Assembly (NCBI GenBank): GCA_964550125.1
Contig: CAZJWC010000001.1
Span: forward strand, 248,001-312,000
Direction: 5' to 3'
Source: CAZJWC01 sp964550125
Lineage (GTDB): Bacteria; Bacillota; Clostridia; Christensenellales; Borkfalkiaceae
DNA length: 64,000 nt
Below the pieces are notes generated by a model. It was not told the DNA's origin, did no database searches, and saw nothing but the letters and a program-made list of their open reading frames with translations. Position numbers and translations under genes: made by a program. This document shows, in pieces, positions 46,104-53,937 of the stretch; within the stretch, counting starts at the first letter, position 1; each line of letters begins with the position of its first letter.

Positions 46104-46124
46104 CAGGTTTTACAAGAAAACCTG
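46104..46124 (-). terminator. Terminator of the ATPase-TOPRIM-XRE operon
   Basis: CAGGTTTT (46104-46111) pairs perfectly with AAAACCTG (46117-46124) around a 5-base loop, followed by T-rich sequence on the minus strand. About 30 bases after the XRE stop. Confidence 0.7.
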
Positions 46125-46156
46125 CCAATTTACCATTTTTATGTATTTTTTACATA

Positions 46157-46495
46157 CTATTTTTCAAACACGATTATATCATCTAATGTTTTGCCACAAA
46201 TTTGACAATAAAACATTAAATCTTCCAAAGAAGGAATACTTCTGCCATTTTCCCAATTTGCAATTACACTTTCCGTTACATTAAAAACATATGCAAGTTC
46301 GTTTTGACTTATTGAATTATCCAACTCGAAAAGACACTCCTCACAATTACTGCAATCACAATCTCTCTCTGTTAATTTATTCATGGTATGTATCATACAA
46401 ACATATCTTCTCAATCTTAAATTGTCATTTCTCAATAGTCGAAGCATTTTTGCCGTCTTTTTCCAGTTGATATTTTTTCTACAAATAACTTCCAT
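46157..46495 (-). CDS. XRE-family transcriptional regulator with Cys cluster
   Basis: 112 residues from ATG 46495 with GGAG upstream; a TTG at 46507 lies within that site and within a palindrome. The C-terminal half is a Cro/C1-type helix-turn-helix (ISQNELAYVFNVTESVIANW followed by ENGRSIPSLEDL). The middle carries CDCSNCEECLF, four closely spaced cysteines that may bind metal. The basic N-terminal half (CRKNINWKKTAKMLRLL) is unassigned. It is the last gene after the ATPase and TOPRIM genes. Two tandem palindromes lie right upstream and may be its own binding sites. Confidence 0.78.
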   Translation of the reverse strand: MEVICRKNINWKKTAKMLRLLRNDNLRLRRYVCMIHTMNKLTERDCDCSNCEECLFELDNSISQNELAYVFNVTESVIANWENGRSIPSLEDLMFYCQICGKTLDDIIVFEK

Positions 46496-46506
46496 GTTTT
46501 TCTCCA

Positions 46507-46545
46507 ACTTGTATTTTTTACAAGTAACTTGTATTTTCTACAAGA
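46507..46545 (-). promoter_or_regulatory. Two tandem 19-bp palindromes upstream of the XRE gene
   Basis: The sequences ACTTGTATTTTTTACAAGT (46507-46525) and ACTTGTATTTTCTACAAGA (46527-46545) are near-identical dyads with 7-bp and 6-bp arms, spaced 20 bp centre to centre, which places them on the same helix face. They overlap the end of the TOPRIM gene and reach the XRE ribosome site. Related sequences ATGTATTTTTTACAT (46141-46155) and TATATTTTTTACATA (46082-46096) follow the XRE gene. As RNA each upstream copy could also form a hairpin. Confidence 0.65.
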
Positions 46546-47275
46546 CATCATAAAACTTTCTTCCAAAATAGTCAACCAAAAAGAACACGCAAGTATTAAG
46601 TACGCTTACCTTTTTTCTTTTTTTAACAAACTCCTCCTCAACATCAAGTATTGCATTTTGACTGATGTTATGTCTATATTCCTCATAACTCATTTTGTCC
46701 TGTCTTTTTTTAACAAGGTAACCTGCCTTTAAAACATTTAATAGGCAAGTTTTATTAAAATCAGTGGCAGTATATTTATGAATTTTTTTCGTATATCCTC
46801 TTGTACGCACAAGTGATTTATAGTTTTTACTATTAAGAATATTTATTTTTACATCTCTATCAAAGTAATCATTTACTAAATAATACTTGTGGTCCCTGTA
46901 CGATTCAACCATAGGATAATTGATATACAATTTTCCCAATTCAGTTTCATCATCAAACATAGCAAGCATATCTCTTATCTTTTCAAATTTGAAAGCAGGG
47001 TCTTGAAATTCAGCGTCAAAAATCAAATATATTTCAGCAAAATTATTATCAAGCAACTCTTTTTTTCTAATGTCGTTTGTTAATGTTTTTAGAACGGCAA
47101 CCGTATCCGTCCACCCCTCATAACTTTTGATTAAGTTGTATAATGAATAGATATTAGTCCTATAAGGAAAAAACTCAAGTTTAGTGCCAGAATCAAAAAA
47201 AAGTTTATTTATTTGACTGAATAGTTCAACTTCAGTAACCTCCCCCTCGACTATCAATAAAACTTTTTTAGCCAC
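46538..47275 (-). CDS. TOPRIM-type nuclease-like protein, RloB/AbiLii-like
   Basis: 245 residues from GTG 47275, preferred because AGAGGTGG lies 8 bases upstream and the codon overlaps the ATPase stop (GTGGCTAA). An N-terminal TOPRIM-like pattern is seen: LLIVEGEVTEVELFSQI with the catalytic-type Glu, then EIYLIFDAEFQDPAF in place of the usual DxD. The rest is basic and unassigned. The pairing with an SMC-like AAA ATPase matches the RloA/RloB and AbiLi/AbiLii arrangement of phage-defence genes. Nuclease activity and defence role are inferences. Confidence 0.68.
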   Translation of the reverse strand: MAKKVLLIVEGEVTEVELFSQINKLFFDSGTKLEFFPYRTNIYSLYNLIKSYEGWTDTVAVLKTLTNDIRKKELLDNNFAEIYLIFDAEFQDPAFKFEKIRDMLAMFDDETELGKLYINYPMVESYRDHKYYLVNDYFDRDVKINILNSKNYKSLVRTRGYTKKIHKYTATDFNKTCLLNVLKAGYLVKKRQDKMSYEEYRHNISQNAILDVEEEFVKKRKKVSVLNTCVFFLVDYFGRKFYDVL

Positions 47276-48371
47276 TAAACGAACCACCTCTATACATTTT
47301 TTCAAGATTGTGTGCTTCTCTTATCTCTTTATCCGTACATTTAGGTAAACTATGGATTTTACCATTGGAGATAATAAAAGTACAATCCGGACGGGTAACT
47401 TTATTACTCATAAGTACCGTATTGTGTGTTGTAACTATTGACTGAATATTACTTTCGCTATTTATATACTTTAAGATATATTCGCTAGTCTCAAAATGAT
47501 AAAAAGCATCAAACTCGTCCATATATAAAAAACTTACCTTGTTAAATTGTAATGCCCAACAGAAAAATAAAAGCAACGCACCCGTTCCTGACGAACAAAC
47601 AGCACTAAAGGGGTACTCGTTATATTTAAACTTTGCTGTTAACACTTTAACATCTTCAAGTAAATCTTTTTTAAACTCAAGGTTATAATTAAGATGATTA
47701 TCCATCAAAAATCTTTCAAATTTACGCAAGGCATTATCTTGTTCAATTATTCCTGCAAAAGATTGCAATAAATTTCCATAATCACTTGACTCACTTTGTC
47801 TAGGGGAACTTGAAAAACGCACCATTTTTTGAACAAATTTCATCATAGAAGCGAACGAACTTTTATTGTCGATAACGCAATTACGATAGATGTATCTAAT
47901 AAACGACATTGTCGTACTGGGAATTTCTACATTAAGCGTTTCAGCCCCTTTTATATTTTCAATATGAGATTCACCAGTCCTATAATCATAGTATGCTGAC
48001 AATTTGTTTCTTATATATAATCTTTCATAAACCAAATTTGAGGGAGAAGTTTTTCCGTACTCATACTTAATATCTTCGTTATCAAACTGAAAGGTATAAG
48101 AAAACTCTGCAACTTTTGATTGCAGGTTACCGTTCGTATATCCAATTACGTTTTTGGGCTTATCTTTATCTGTCAAATGGTTGGTTATATCAAAAATGGC
48201 GTACCCCAAATTAGATTTACCCGAACCGTTTTGACCGTATATCAACGCCTTATTGACAAGATTATTTTTAATTAAATGGTTATTAAAATTATACTCTGCA
48301 CTACTTGTAAAGTCCAAACATATTTCATCTTCAAAACCTTTACAATTTTTAACTTTAAATTGTTTTAACAT
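47268..48371 (-). CDS. SMC/ABC-like AAA ATPase, AbiLi/RloA-like, probable defence partner
   Basis: 367 residues from ATG 48371 (AAGGAG 7 bases upstream; the frame is open further upstream across the promoter). The protein begins FKVKNCKGFEDEICLDFTSS, then Walker A YGQNGSGKSNLGYAI, an ABC-like signature region AVCSSGTGALLLFFCWAL, Walker B FLYMDEFDAFYHFE and a switch His in VTTHNTVLMS. This is the AAA_15/AAA_21 type found in abortive-infection and OLD-like systems. It overlaps the TOPRIM gene by 8 bases, so the two are made together. No phage genes lie nearby. Confidence 0.85.
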   Translation of the reverse strand: MLKQFKVKNCKGFEDEICLDFTSSAEYNFNNHLIKNNLVNKALIYGQNGSGKSNLGYAIFDITNHLTDKDKPKNVIGYTNGNLQSKVAEFSYTFQFDNEDIKYEYGKTSPSNLVYERLYIRNKLSAYYDYRTGESHIENIKGAETLNVEIPSTTMSFIRYIYRNCVIDNKSSFASMMKFVQKMVRFSSSPRQSESSDYGNLLQSFAGIIEQDNALRKFERFLMDNHLNYNLEFKKDLLEDVKVLTAKFKYNEYPFSAVCSSGTGALLLFFCWALQFNKVSFLYMDEFDAFYHFETSEYILKYINSESNIQSIVTTHNTVLMSNKVTRPDCTFIISNGKIHSLPKCTDKEIREAHNLEKMYRGGSFSG

Positions 48372-48390
48372 ACGTTTACTCCTTAAAATT

Positions 48391-48419
48391 ATATTACCAC
48401 CTATAAAATTAAAAGTCAA
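48391..48419 (-). promoter_or_regulatory. Promoter of the ATPase-TOPRIM operon
   Basis: Minus-strand TTGACT (48414-48419), 17 bases, TAATAT (48391-48396), giving a leader of only about 13 bases before the ATG at 48371. Confidence 0.7.
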
Positions 48420-48450
48420 TAGCGTCCCGCATTTTATACAGGACGCTATT
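48418..48450 (-). terminator. Terminator of the FlaA1-type N-terminal-domain gene
   Basis: AATAGCGTCC (48418-48427) pairs perfectly with GGACGCTATT (48441-48450) around 13 bases. The downstream strand is part of the -35 region of the next operon, so terminator and promoter are interlocked. Confidence 0.75.
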
Positions 48451-48467
48451 TTATATTTATTTTCTTT

Positions 48468-49244
48468 TTAATTGTCTAATACCTGTTGTACTTGAGGCAA
48501 TATTTGAAGTACACATTTTGTTTCTTCACAATCTTTTTTAATCTCAAGCAACCTTTCTTTTCCCACATTATTTGTTGCTAAAACTATATTTGTAATCCCA
48601 AACATCCAAGCATATTTTTTTATGTCATAGGTACTGCCAACTACTTGCGAACCTAAAATTTTTACTCCTGCTAGTGCAGGACTGTCATCTAAAAACCAAG
48701 TGGGATAATTTTTTAATCTTTCACTCTTTTGCATTTGAGCAAGTATTGCACTGCCAGCCTTTCCTGCTCCTATAATAAGAAACTTGCGTTTTTTATCGTC
48801 TACTTTTGGAACAACAGGATTTAAGATTTTTTTGTTTCCTTTTATAAAAATTAAAGATAGCAACCTCTCAACCATAGCAAGAAAGTAAAAAATTACAACT
48901 TCGTAAAGGCAAGTTCTGTAATCAATAAACTCAAACAAATATGCGTACAAGAGGTTAGTCGCATAAAGTAATATCGTAGCAAATGATACCTTTATAAAAT
49001 CTACAAAACCAAATCTCTTTGTTAAATATGAGTCAACGCCCATAAGCAAAAAGAAAAAGGCTGAAAACAATACATTAAAACCCGACCATATTGCAACTGC
49101 ATACATTGAAGGAAATACAGTTTTATTTAAATAACAAGCAATAACCATTGCAACTATTATAAAAAACAAGTCTACAAAAATGCTTGCAAACACTTTTGAT
49201 TTACTGCAGTTTTTTACTTTTGATTGATTTACAACAATATCCAT
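48468..49244 (-). CDS. FlaA1/CapD-type membrane and nucleotide-binding domains without the catalytic SDR domain
   Basis: 258 residues. Four hydrophobic segments fill residues 20-135, followed by a Rossmann-like CoA_binding_3 domain (KFLIIGAGKAGSAILAQMQ, WFLDDSPALAGVKILG, INNIVLATNN-like ITNIVLATNN). In WbpM/CapD-type UDP-sugar 4,6-dehydratases this half is followed by a roughly 300-residue catalytic SDR domain; here the protein stops after LPQVQQVLDN with a proper terminator. It is either a regulatory relic or a stand-alone sensor. No sugar-enzyme gene adjoins it. Confidence 0.8.
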   Translation of the reverse strand: MDIVVNQSKVKNCSKSKVFASIFVDLFFIIVAMVIACYLNKTVFPSMYAVAIWSGFNVLFSAFFFLLMGVDSYLTKRFGFVDFIKVSFATILLYATNLLYAYLFEFIDYRTCLYEVVIFYFLAMVERLLSLIFIKGNKKILNPVVPKVDDKKRKFLIIGAGKAGSAILAQMQKSERLKNYPTWFLDDSPALAGVKILGSQVVGSTYDIKKYAWMFGITNIVLATNNVGKERLLEIKKDCEETKCVLQILPQVQQVLDN

Positions 49245-49374
49245 AACATACCTTTGGTAAAGAATTTAGTTATTTTTAACGAACATAAGTTTATCACAAA
49301 AAATGTGGTCAAGTCAAAGAATAAAATAGCATTTTTTAATCTTTCACCTGACCACCACAAAAGTTCAAATTTTA

Positions 49375-49830
49375 TTAACCTTTTTGCTTAAAAATATAAT
49401 TTTCAACAATCTCAACAGCGTCTTGAACGAGTTCAACACACGGTCTTTTCTTATAAAATTCTTCTGTTCTTACAGTTGGATTAGGACTGTCGTTTTCACC
49501 CTTTTCAAGTCCTAAAAGTTGCCTACAAACTATATATTTATTTCTATCCTTAAATTCATTTGCTACTTGTTGTATACGCTGATAGTGTTCGTGCTTTTCC
49601 TGTTGACTAGTACAATCGCTATAACCGTACAACAGTCCCAATACTATACTCATACCTGAAACAGCACCACATACCTCTCTCAATCTTCCCATACCCCCAC
49701 CAAAAGAGGAGGAAAGTTTTAGAGCAGTATTTTCGTCAATATCTAAAAGGTCAATAAAGGAAAGCACCACTGCTTGCGAGCAATTATACCCCTTTTTAAA
49801 CAACTCTTTCGCTTTTTCTTTTCTGTCTGT
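49375..49830 (-). CDS. C_GCAxxG_C_C family redox-type protein
   Basis: 151 residues from ATG 49830, which lies 4 bases after the mrp stop; longer starts overlap mrp. The defining cysteines are visible: GYNCSQAVVLSF, FGGGMGRLREVCGAVSGM and, later, CTSQQ, VCRQLLG and RPCVELV. The family is usually annotated as putative redox-active, with no firmly known substrate. Coupling to mrp, an Fe-S carrier ATPase, may indicate a shared role in metal or redox chemistry. Confidence 0.85.
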   Translation of the reverse strand, partial: TDRKEKAKELFKKGYNCSQAVVLSFIDLLDIDENTALKLSSSFGGGMGRLREVCGAVSGMSIVLGLLYGYSDCTSQQEKHEHYQRIQQVANEFKDRNKYIVCRQLLGLEKGENDSPNPTVRTEEFYKKRPCVELVQDAVEIVENYIFKQKG

Positions 49831-49834
49831 CATA

Positions 49835-50656
49835 CTAAATATTCTTTTCAATTTCGCCAAAAAATTCAACAAGTTCTGTCGATTCGTTCAATTCAATCAT
49901 ACCCTTGTCTGCAAGGGAAGCAAATTCCTTATCAATAGGTAAACGAGCAACATTTTCAATATTATGTTTTTCAGCAATTTCGTCAATATGACTGTCGCCA
50001 TAAATGTAATGAGTTCCACCACAATTAGGGCATTTAAAATAGGACATATTCTCAACAATGCCAAGTACGGGAACTTTCATCAATTCAGCCATCTTAACAG
50101 CCTTTTCAACGATTATTGAAACTAACTCTTGTGGAGAGGTTACAATTACAATACCTTTTACAGGCAAACTTTGAAAAACCGTCAATGGAACATCACCCGT
50201 TCCAGGAGGCATATCAACGAACATATAGTCCACCTCGTCCCAAATTACATCCGTCCAAAATTGCTTTACAGTGCCAGCAATAACCGGTCCACGCCAAACA
50301 ACAGGGTCAGTTTCATTTTCAAGTAAAAGATTTATTGACATTGTTTTAATTCCCTTTTTTGAATTGACGGGGAATATGCCCATTTCACTGCCAGTAGCCT
50401 TTTCTTTAATTCCAAACATTTTAGGAATTGAAGGTCCAGTAATATCAGCGTCCATAATAGCAGTTTTAAATCCACGCCTATTTGATTCAACTGAAAGTAG
50501 TGAAGTAATCAATGACTTACCTACACCTCCCTTTCCACTAACTACTGCAATTACATTTTTGATATTTGAAAGTTCGTGCGATTTTTCAATTAAACTTTTC
50601 TCACCCTCACATTTTTGACTACATGTGCTACAATCGTGTGTGCAATTTTCACTCAT
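49835..50656 (-). CDS. mrp: Mrp/NBP35-family P-loop ATPase (Fe-S cluster carrier)
   Basis: 273 residues from ATG 50656, preceded by AAGGAGTT; the frame extends six codons further but overlaps the methyltransferase. The N-terminus has a Cys cluster (CTHDCSTCSQKC), then the deviant Walker A VVSGKGGVGKSLIT, MDADITGPSIPKMFG, VDMPPGTGD, and the Fe-S-binding CPNCGG motif. Family members bind and transfer 4Fe-4S clusters. Gene order is rlmL-like, mrp, redox protein. Confidence 0.94.
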   Translation of the reverse strand: MSENCTHDCSTCSQKCEGEKSLIEKSHELSNIKNVIAVVSGKGGVGKSLITSLLSVESNRRGFKTAIMDADITGPSIPKMFGIKEKATGSEMGIFPVNSKKGIKTMSINLLLENETDPVVWRGPVIAGTVKQFWTDVIWDEVDYMFVDMPPGTGDVPLTVFQSLPVKGIVIVTSPQELVSIIVEKAVKMAELMKVPVLGIVENMSYFKCPNCGGTHYIYGDSHIDEIAEKHNIENVARLPIDKEFASLADKGMIELNESTELVEFFGEIEKNI

Positions 50657-50670
50657 ATATAACTCCTTTG

Positions 50671-51810
50671 TCATCTGTCGTTTTTAGGTGGTTTAGCACT
50701 TAAAAAACTATATAAATAACACTCTAAATTTGCATTATAAAATTTCCTATTTTTGTTTGCTTTTTTACCAAAGCACTTTTCAAAATCAGCGTATCCCGTA
50801 AAAATATAAAAATTCCAATCGGGAAGTTTCTTATACACCTCTCCCAAGGTTTTATATAATTGTTCAACTTCTTCGTATGAATTTAATCTTTCTCCATAGG
50901 GAGGGTTAGATATACAAACTCCATACCTCTGTTTTGAAGAAAAATCCTTCATATCTGCAACTTGAAAATGAATAACATCGTCAACCCCAGCCTGCTTAGC
51001 GTGATAGCGTGCTACTGAAATCGCCTCCTTATTTATATCAAATCCACTGATTGAAAGTTTTTTATCCCTTCTTTCTTTGTCTTTAGCCTCTTGTCTTGCA
51101 AGTTCAATAGTTTTTAGGTCAACATTTTTCCAATGTAAAAAATCAAAATCTCTATTCAAACCAACTGCGATATTCAACTCTTTCAAAGCAAGTTCAATCG
51201 GGATTGTTCCACTACCACAAAACAAATCAACAAACTGCTTGTCAGGATTATAAACGGTCAAGTCGCATAATGCTGAAGCAAGAGTTTCTTTTAAGGGGGC
51301 TTGTACAGATAAACTGCGATAACCACGCTTATGTAACCCATCACCACTTGTATCCAACGTAACAACTGCCCTGTCCTCAAAAATTGATACTTCTATCATT
51401 GAACGGGCACCCTTTTCAGTTAATTCGCAGTGAAATTTCGTTTTTAATCGGTCGACTATACCTTTTTTGGTAATACTACAAATCGATTTTATTGCAAAAA
51501 GCGTACTTTTAATGCTTTTTGCATAGGTCAAAATTCTTGAATCTTTTGAAAGCCAATTTTCCCACTCAAAACTTTTAATATTTTCATAAAGTTCATCAAA
51601 AGTGGTAGCATCAAACTCAAAGAGTTTTATTAAAACTCTCTCTCCACTTCTTAAAAAGGTATTTAGTCTTGCAATATCGTACCAGTCGCCAGTCGTTTCA
51701 ATTCTTCCGTTTATTGCCCTCGTATCTTCATAGCCAAGCTTAAACATTTGCCTTTTAACAACTGCTTCAACCCCAAAAGCCGAGGGAATTAATAAATTAA
51801 ATTTGTCCAT
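50671..51810 (-). CDS. RlmL-type 23S rRNA (guanine-N2)-methyltransferase
   Basis: 379 residues from ATG 51810; an in-frame TTG three codons earlier is possible because the ribosome site is weak. A THUMP domain covers roughly residues 1-160 and a class I SAM-dependent methyltransferase domain follows, with VDLFCGSGTIPIELAL and the catalytic motif SNPPYGERLN that marks N-methyltransfer to guanine. The exact rRNA position cannot be told. It is coupled to the small membrane protein gene upstream by a 5-base gap. Confidence 0.9.
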   Translation of the reverse strand: MDKFNLLIPSAFGVEAVVKRQMFKLGYEDTRAINGRIETTGDWYDIARLNTFLRSGERVLIKLFEFDATTFDELYENIKSFEWENWLSKDSRILTYAKSIKSTLFAIKSICSITKKGIVDRLKTKFHCELTEKGARSMIEVSIFEDRAVVTLDTSGDGLHKRGYRSLSVQAPLKETLASALCDLTVYNPDKQFVDLFCGSGTIPIELALKELNIAVGLNRDFDFLHWKNVDLKTIELARQEAKDKERRDKKLSISGFDINKEAISVARYHAKQAGVDDVIHFQVADMKDFSSKQRYGVCISNPPYGERLNSYEEVEQLYKTLGEVYKKLPDWNFYIFTGYADFEKCFGKKANKNRKFYNANLECYLYSFLSAKPPKNDR

Positions 51811-51815
51811 AAATA

Positions 51816-51995
51816 TCAATCTTTAAACTTAATAAGTCCAATTATTGTTGCAATTAAAGGTGCTGCACAGAAAAGGAAACAGATAAGCCCTAAAGTTTTG
51901 TCATAACCCGTCAAATAAAAAATAAGTCCCATACCTACGCAAAGTAGTATACAAATAATACCACCTATCACCAACGCCCATTTATTTTTTGACAT
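51816..51995 (-). CDS. Small two-span membrane protein (59 residues)
   Basis: A short gene with ATG at 51995, GTGAGGTG 5-6 bases upstream and TGA at 51816-51818. The product starts MSKNKWALVIGG and has two hydrophobic segments (about residues 7-28 and 35-55) joined by a short TGYDKTLG loop, ending KFKD. It resembles the many small hypothetical membrane proteins of Firmicutes; I do not recognise a family. It is probably cotranscribed with the methyltransferase. Confidence 0.75.
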   Translation of the reverse strand: MSKNKWALVIGGIICILLCVGMGLIFYLTGYDKTLGLICFLFCAAPLIATIIGLIKFKD

Positions 51996-52184
51996 ATTTT
52001 CACCTCACTTATTTATGTTTTAATTATAGCACTTTGCTTTACATTTTCAAAACCTTTTTAACAGTAAAAAGTATTTTAAGTAAATTAAACCATAAATTAC
52101 AAAAAAATTTTTAAAAATCATATACAGATTTAAAAATTATATGCTATACTAAAGATATAATTAAGATAAAGGAGTTTGGTGTTT

Positions 52185-53768
52185 ATGAAGTTTTGGAAGA
52201 AAATAATGCATTTTGTATTAACTATATGCTTGATAATACCACTTATGTTTACATTTACTGCTTGTGGAAGTTCTGATGGCGGAGGCAACAGTGGAGGAGG
52301 CGGTGGAACACCATCAGTTACTCCAGTCAACCCAGACCCACCAGCACCTTCGGATCCAGTTTTACAATCTGCATCCAATAGCTTTGCAGGTGCAAAAGCA
52401 ATTTATGCAAGAACTGGTTACACCGATGTGTCAGGTTTTGCAACTACAATGGAAAAACTTTTAGATACTCAAATCGACGTTTTGGCTCAAGATATATTGT
52501 ATAGACTAACTTATGTTTATGGTTCTGTGGATGGTAGCAACAATAATCGTACAGAAGATAATTCTTCTATCATATTGCAAACAAATGGCACTGATTATAA
52601 GTATAATTCAGCCAAAGCAAAAACTAGCGCTGATAGTATTATTACAGCCAAAATCACTGAAACATTTGATTCAGTTACCCAAATTGATTTAAATAACAAA
52701 GTTAGTGCTTTAAAGGAGTTTCAAAAATCTTTATCCGCACTTGATAAAATGAATATATTGAATAATCCTTTGGGTATTATTTTAACTGGAGCGATTGATG
52801 GACACAGTGTCAAAATGGTTTCAATAATGGGAAACACGTCTTTTTCTAAAAATACTGAAAATGCATGGAAGATGAATAGCTTAAAAGTGGAGGGCGGTTC
52901 AACCTATGCAAACATGAAAAATGAATACCTAGATACAATCAAATTAGGGATTGCAAAAATATTGGGTGCAAGTCAAAGTGCGACCGAATATAGTGTGGAG
53001 CTATTGAAGGATATCGAAAACCTAGGATATTTTGATGAGCAAAAAGAAGCCATTTCACAATATGTTCTAGATAGTGTGATTGGAACTAATCTAGTAACAA
53101 CAGATAATGGATATTATGAATTATGGAAAAACAGTTACAGCGGAATAATTAATGACGCTAATATAACAACAATCAACAAAACAAAAACTTTAGAAGAAAA
53201 AGCACCACGTTTGTACAAAGGATACAGCCTAGTAGTTCCTGCAATTGTGGAACAAGCTTTGGCTAACACTTTTGAAGGCACAACAACCAGCCTATATCCA
53301 AAAATGAGTAGAAAAGCTGTTACAACAACAAACGTTGCTTCAGGGTTTTCTGATGCATACACATATCAAGAATTAATCATCAAACCAAAGTCTGGTGCCA
53401 AAGCAACCAAACTTGTGCTTAACTTTGTGGTTGCTGATGAGTTGGTTGGTAGAAGAATAACAGTTACTTATACAGCATGTGCAAATTCAAACACAGGTGG
53501 TCAAAGCACAAAGGAAATCACTTTGACAGGTACATCAACTAATGTTGAATTTGAGTTGAGTTCTTCGCTTTCAATGAATAGCGCAACATTTGGGAATTAC
53601 AATGGTGTTGATGTTGAATGTGCCGTAAATGGTAATCCATTTAGTGATACTACCGAACTTAATAGTGATGGTTCAGCAACTAACACATATGGAGATAACT
53701 ATATTAAACTTGAAATTTCAGGTTTTGATGGTGTAATTGAACTTGTAGGCTTGTACGATAAAGTTTAG
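52185..53768 (+). CDS. Secreted lipoprotein with Gly/Pro-rich linker, unknown function
   Basis: 527 residues from ATG 52185, with AAGGAG ten bases upstream. A lipoprotein signal (KKIMHFVLTICLIIPLMF then TFTAC) ends at a lipobox Cys near residue 27, followed by a Gly-rich then Pro-rich tether (GGGNSGGGGGTPSVTP). The body is Ser/Thr/Asn-rich, and the last 140 residues look like a beta-sandwich (FVVADELVGRRITVTYTACA, FDGVIELVGLYDKV). No catalytic motif is recognised. It is transcribed alone; a TATACT at 52145 may be its -10 box. Confidence 0.8.
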   Translation: MKFWKKIMHFVLTICLIIPLMFTFTACGSSDGGGNSGGGGGTPSVTPVNPDPPAPSDPVLQSASNSFAGAKAIYARTGYTDVSGFATTMEKLLDTQIDVLAQDILYRLTYVYGSVDGSNNNRTEDNSSIILQTNGTDYKYNSAKAKTSADSIITAKITETFDSVTQIDLNNKVSALKEFQKSLSALDKMNILNNPLGIILTGAIDGHSVKMVSIMGNTSFSKNTENAWKMNSLKVEGGSTYANMKNEYLDTIKLGIAKILGASQSATEYSVELLKDIENLGYFDEQKEAISQYVLDSVIGTNLVTTDNGYYELWKNSYSGIINDANITTINKTKTLEEKAPRLYKGYSLVVPAIVEQALANTFEGTTTSLYPKMSRKAVTTTNVASGFSDAYTYQELIIKPKSGAKATKLVLNFVVADELVGRRITVTYTACANSNTGGQSTKEITLTGTSTNVEFELSSSLSMNSATFGNYNGVDVECAVNGNPFSDTTELNSDGSATNTYGDNYIKLEISGFDGVIELVGLYDKV

Positions 53769-53825
53769 TTGCAAAGCACTATTACTAAAAATCAAACATA
53801 ATATTATTAAAAATAAGCACAAAAC

Positions 53826-53851
53826 AAGCCGAGAGATTTTTCTCCCGGCTT
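53826..53851. terminator. Bidirectional terminator between the lipoprotein and fic genes
   Basis: AAGCCGAGAGA (53826-53836) pairs with TCTCCCGGCTT (53841-53851), one A/C mismatch, followed by a T-rich stretch on the plus strand and A-rich sequence on the other side. Confidence 0.75.
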
Positions 53852-53937
53852 GGTTTTTATTTATTGCAAATTTTTCTTCATTTGAATTACATTTTTATTT
53901 GGATAACAAATTTGAGTAGTTGCCATTTGTCATTTCC

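Noticed and set aside
46507..46545. CRISPR-like tandem repeats
   Set aside because: Only two short palindromic units with a single base between them and no spacers; they fit operators or hairpins.
52130..52378. Antisense reading frame over the lipoprotein 5' region
   Set aside because: Its sequence is the complement of the Gly/Pro linker, it has no ribosome site, and the sense gene has a lipobox and a good start.
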